In this document: positions 59,248 to 59,777 of the stretch, one piece after another
Layout: each line of letters opens with the position of its first letter
Numbering within the stretch: position 1 is the first letter of the stretch
Source of the DNA: Pseudomonadota bacterium
GTDB lineage: Bacteria > Pseudomonadota > Alphaproteobacteria > Caulobacterales > Caulobacteraceae
Direction of reading: 5' to 3'
Length of the DNA: 59,777 bases
Assembly: GCA_019348195.1 (NCBI GenBank)
Contig: JAHWJX010000005.1
Location: 1 to 59,777 of the forward strand
Position numbers and translations under genes: made by a program
The notes under the pieces: generated by a model
Databases searched by the model: none
The model's input: only the letters and a program-made list of their open reading frames with translations
Told to the model about the DNA's origin: nothing

Positions 59248-59777
59248 ATGGCTGAACTCACCACCCCGCTCGAGCGTATCCGGAACTTCTCCATCGTCGC
59301 CCACATCGACCACGGCAAGTCGACCCTGTCCGACCGCCTGATCCAGACCACCGGCGGGCTGACCCAGCGGGAGATGAAGGAGCAGGTGCTCGACTCCATG
59401 GAGATTGAGCGCGAGCGCGGCATCACCATCAAGGCCCAGACCGTGCGGCTGCACTATCGCGCGCGCGACGGGCAGGACTACGTCCTCAACCTGATGGACA
59501 CGCCCGGGCACGTGGACTTCGCCTATGAGGTCAGCCGCTCCCTGGCCGCCTGCGAGGGGTCCATCCTGGTGGTGGACGCCAGCCAGGGCGTGGAGGCCCA
59601 GACCCTGGCCAATGTCTATCAGGCCATCGAAGCCAACAACGAGATCGTTCCGGTCCTGAACAAGATCGACCTGCCGGCCGCCGAGCCCGAGCGGGTGCGC
59701 ACCCAGATCGAGGACGTGATCGGCATCGACGCTTCCGACGCCGTGCTGTGCAGCGCCAAGTCCGGGCTGGGCATCGA
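59248..59777 (+). CDS. lepA: Elongation factor 4 (LepA), 5' part; runs off the window
   Basis: LepA is a ribosome-binding GTPase. The first 176 residues are present: P-loop [16 protein letters not shown]2/switch [14 protein letters not shown]3 MDTPGHVDF and G4 NKID ([10 protein letters not shown]). The start is the ATG at 59248 ([16 protein letters not shown]); an in-frame ATG three codons earlier is also possible. No good ribosome site is visible for either. It is divergent from eipA. Confidence 0.95.
   Translation, partial: MAELTTPLERIRNFSIVAHIDHGKSTLSDRLIQTTGGLTQREMKEQVLDSMEIERERGITIKAQTVRLHYRARDGQDYVLNLMDTPGHVDFAYEVSRSLAACEGSILVVDASQGVEAQTLANVYQAIEANNEIVPVLNKIDLPAAEPERVRTQIEDVIGIDASDAVLCSAKSGLGI

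Noticed and set aside
1-59777. CRISPR arrays, insertion sequences, prophage genes, tRNA or rRNA genes, defence islands
   Set aside because: No direct-repeat arrays, transposases, integrases, tRNA-like T-arm patterns or defence-type nuclease clusters were seen on reading; the single Uma2 gene is not evidence of a defence system.

Overview
The window is GC-rich, densely packed chromosomal DNA from an alphaproteobacterium. It looks most like a member of the Caulobacterales (Caulobacter/Phenylobacterium/Brevundimonas group). The support is an aa3 oxidase cluster running from cytochrome oxidase subunit II to SURF1, followed by an M16 peptidase, an N-acetyltransferase and a GEDEF-EAL protein resembling Caulobacter PdeA. 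Other support comes from EipA (DUF1134), DUF3617, TIGR02301 and S9-type families, and from a striking cluster of GANTC (CcrM-type) methylation sites. The genus assignment is an inference. No mobile element, prophage, CRISPR array, tRNA or rRNA was seen. About 63 protein genes cover almost all of the window.

Layout. (1) 1-5.4 kb: end of a J-domain gene, cobS, a PHB-depolymerase-type esterase, a DUF3617 protein, rpmB and carA. (2) 5.5-8.1 kb: a glycan pair made of a TPR/GT-D protein and a GT61 glycosyltransferase. (3) 8.0-16.4 kb, mainly minus strand: an NfeD/SPFH membrane pair, TIGR02301, NUDIX, a 3-hydroxybutyrate dehydrogenase plus patatin operon, YaaA, and an FAD-oxidoreductase plus acyl-CoA dehydrogenase operon. 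(4) 16.5-20 kb: YceI, cytochrome b561, the tRNA t6A enzyme Sua5, peroxiredoxin and YqgE. (5) 20-30.2 kb, minus strand: the terminal oxidase and assembly cluster (ctaC, ctaD, ctaB, CoxF-like, ctaG, ctaE, DUF983, surf1), then an M16 peptidase, a GNAT enzyme and the PdeA-like c-di-GMP phosphodiesterase. (6) 30.4-36.8 kb: fasciclin lipoprotein, pdxH, a J-like protein, aroC, hsp20 with a probable ROSE RNA thermometer, a pentapeptide-repeat protein, a RibD-type deaminase and gpmA. (7) 37-47.6 kb: a surface-sugar region with kdsD, phosphomannomutase, a frameshifted VOC gene, ugd, a PAS-only membrane protein, an SqdB-like sulfoquinovose synthase, Uma2, a hydrolase, and GT4 and GT9 glycosyltransferases. 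(8) 47.7-59.8 kb: infC (probable AUA start), an NTF2-like protein, an M61 peptidase, an S9-like protein with lost catalytic residues, rpmI-rplT, pheS, an unknown gene, pheT, a small lipoprotein, eipA and the start of lepA.

How the parts fit: the plus-strand region from kdsD to GT9 supplies activated sugars (arabinose-5-P for Kdo, hexose-1-P, UDP-glucuronate, UDP-sulfoquinovose) and the transferases that use them. The 8-16 kb block deals with polyhydroxybutyrate and acyl-CoA/2-hydroxy-acid oxidation, which feeds the respiratory chain encoded at 24-30 kb. The last block is a translation block (infC, L35, L20, PheRS, LepA) with several hairpin leaders that may be regulatory. No complete, obviously new system was found. 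The most promising observations are the hsp20 thermometer, the S9-like pseudoenzyme, the gene inserted between pheS and pheT, the infC start, the GANTC cluster and the structured leaders.
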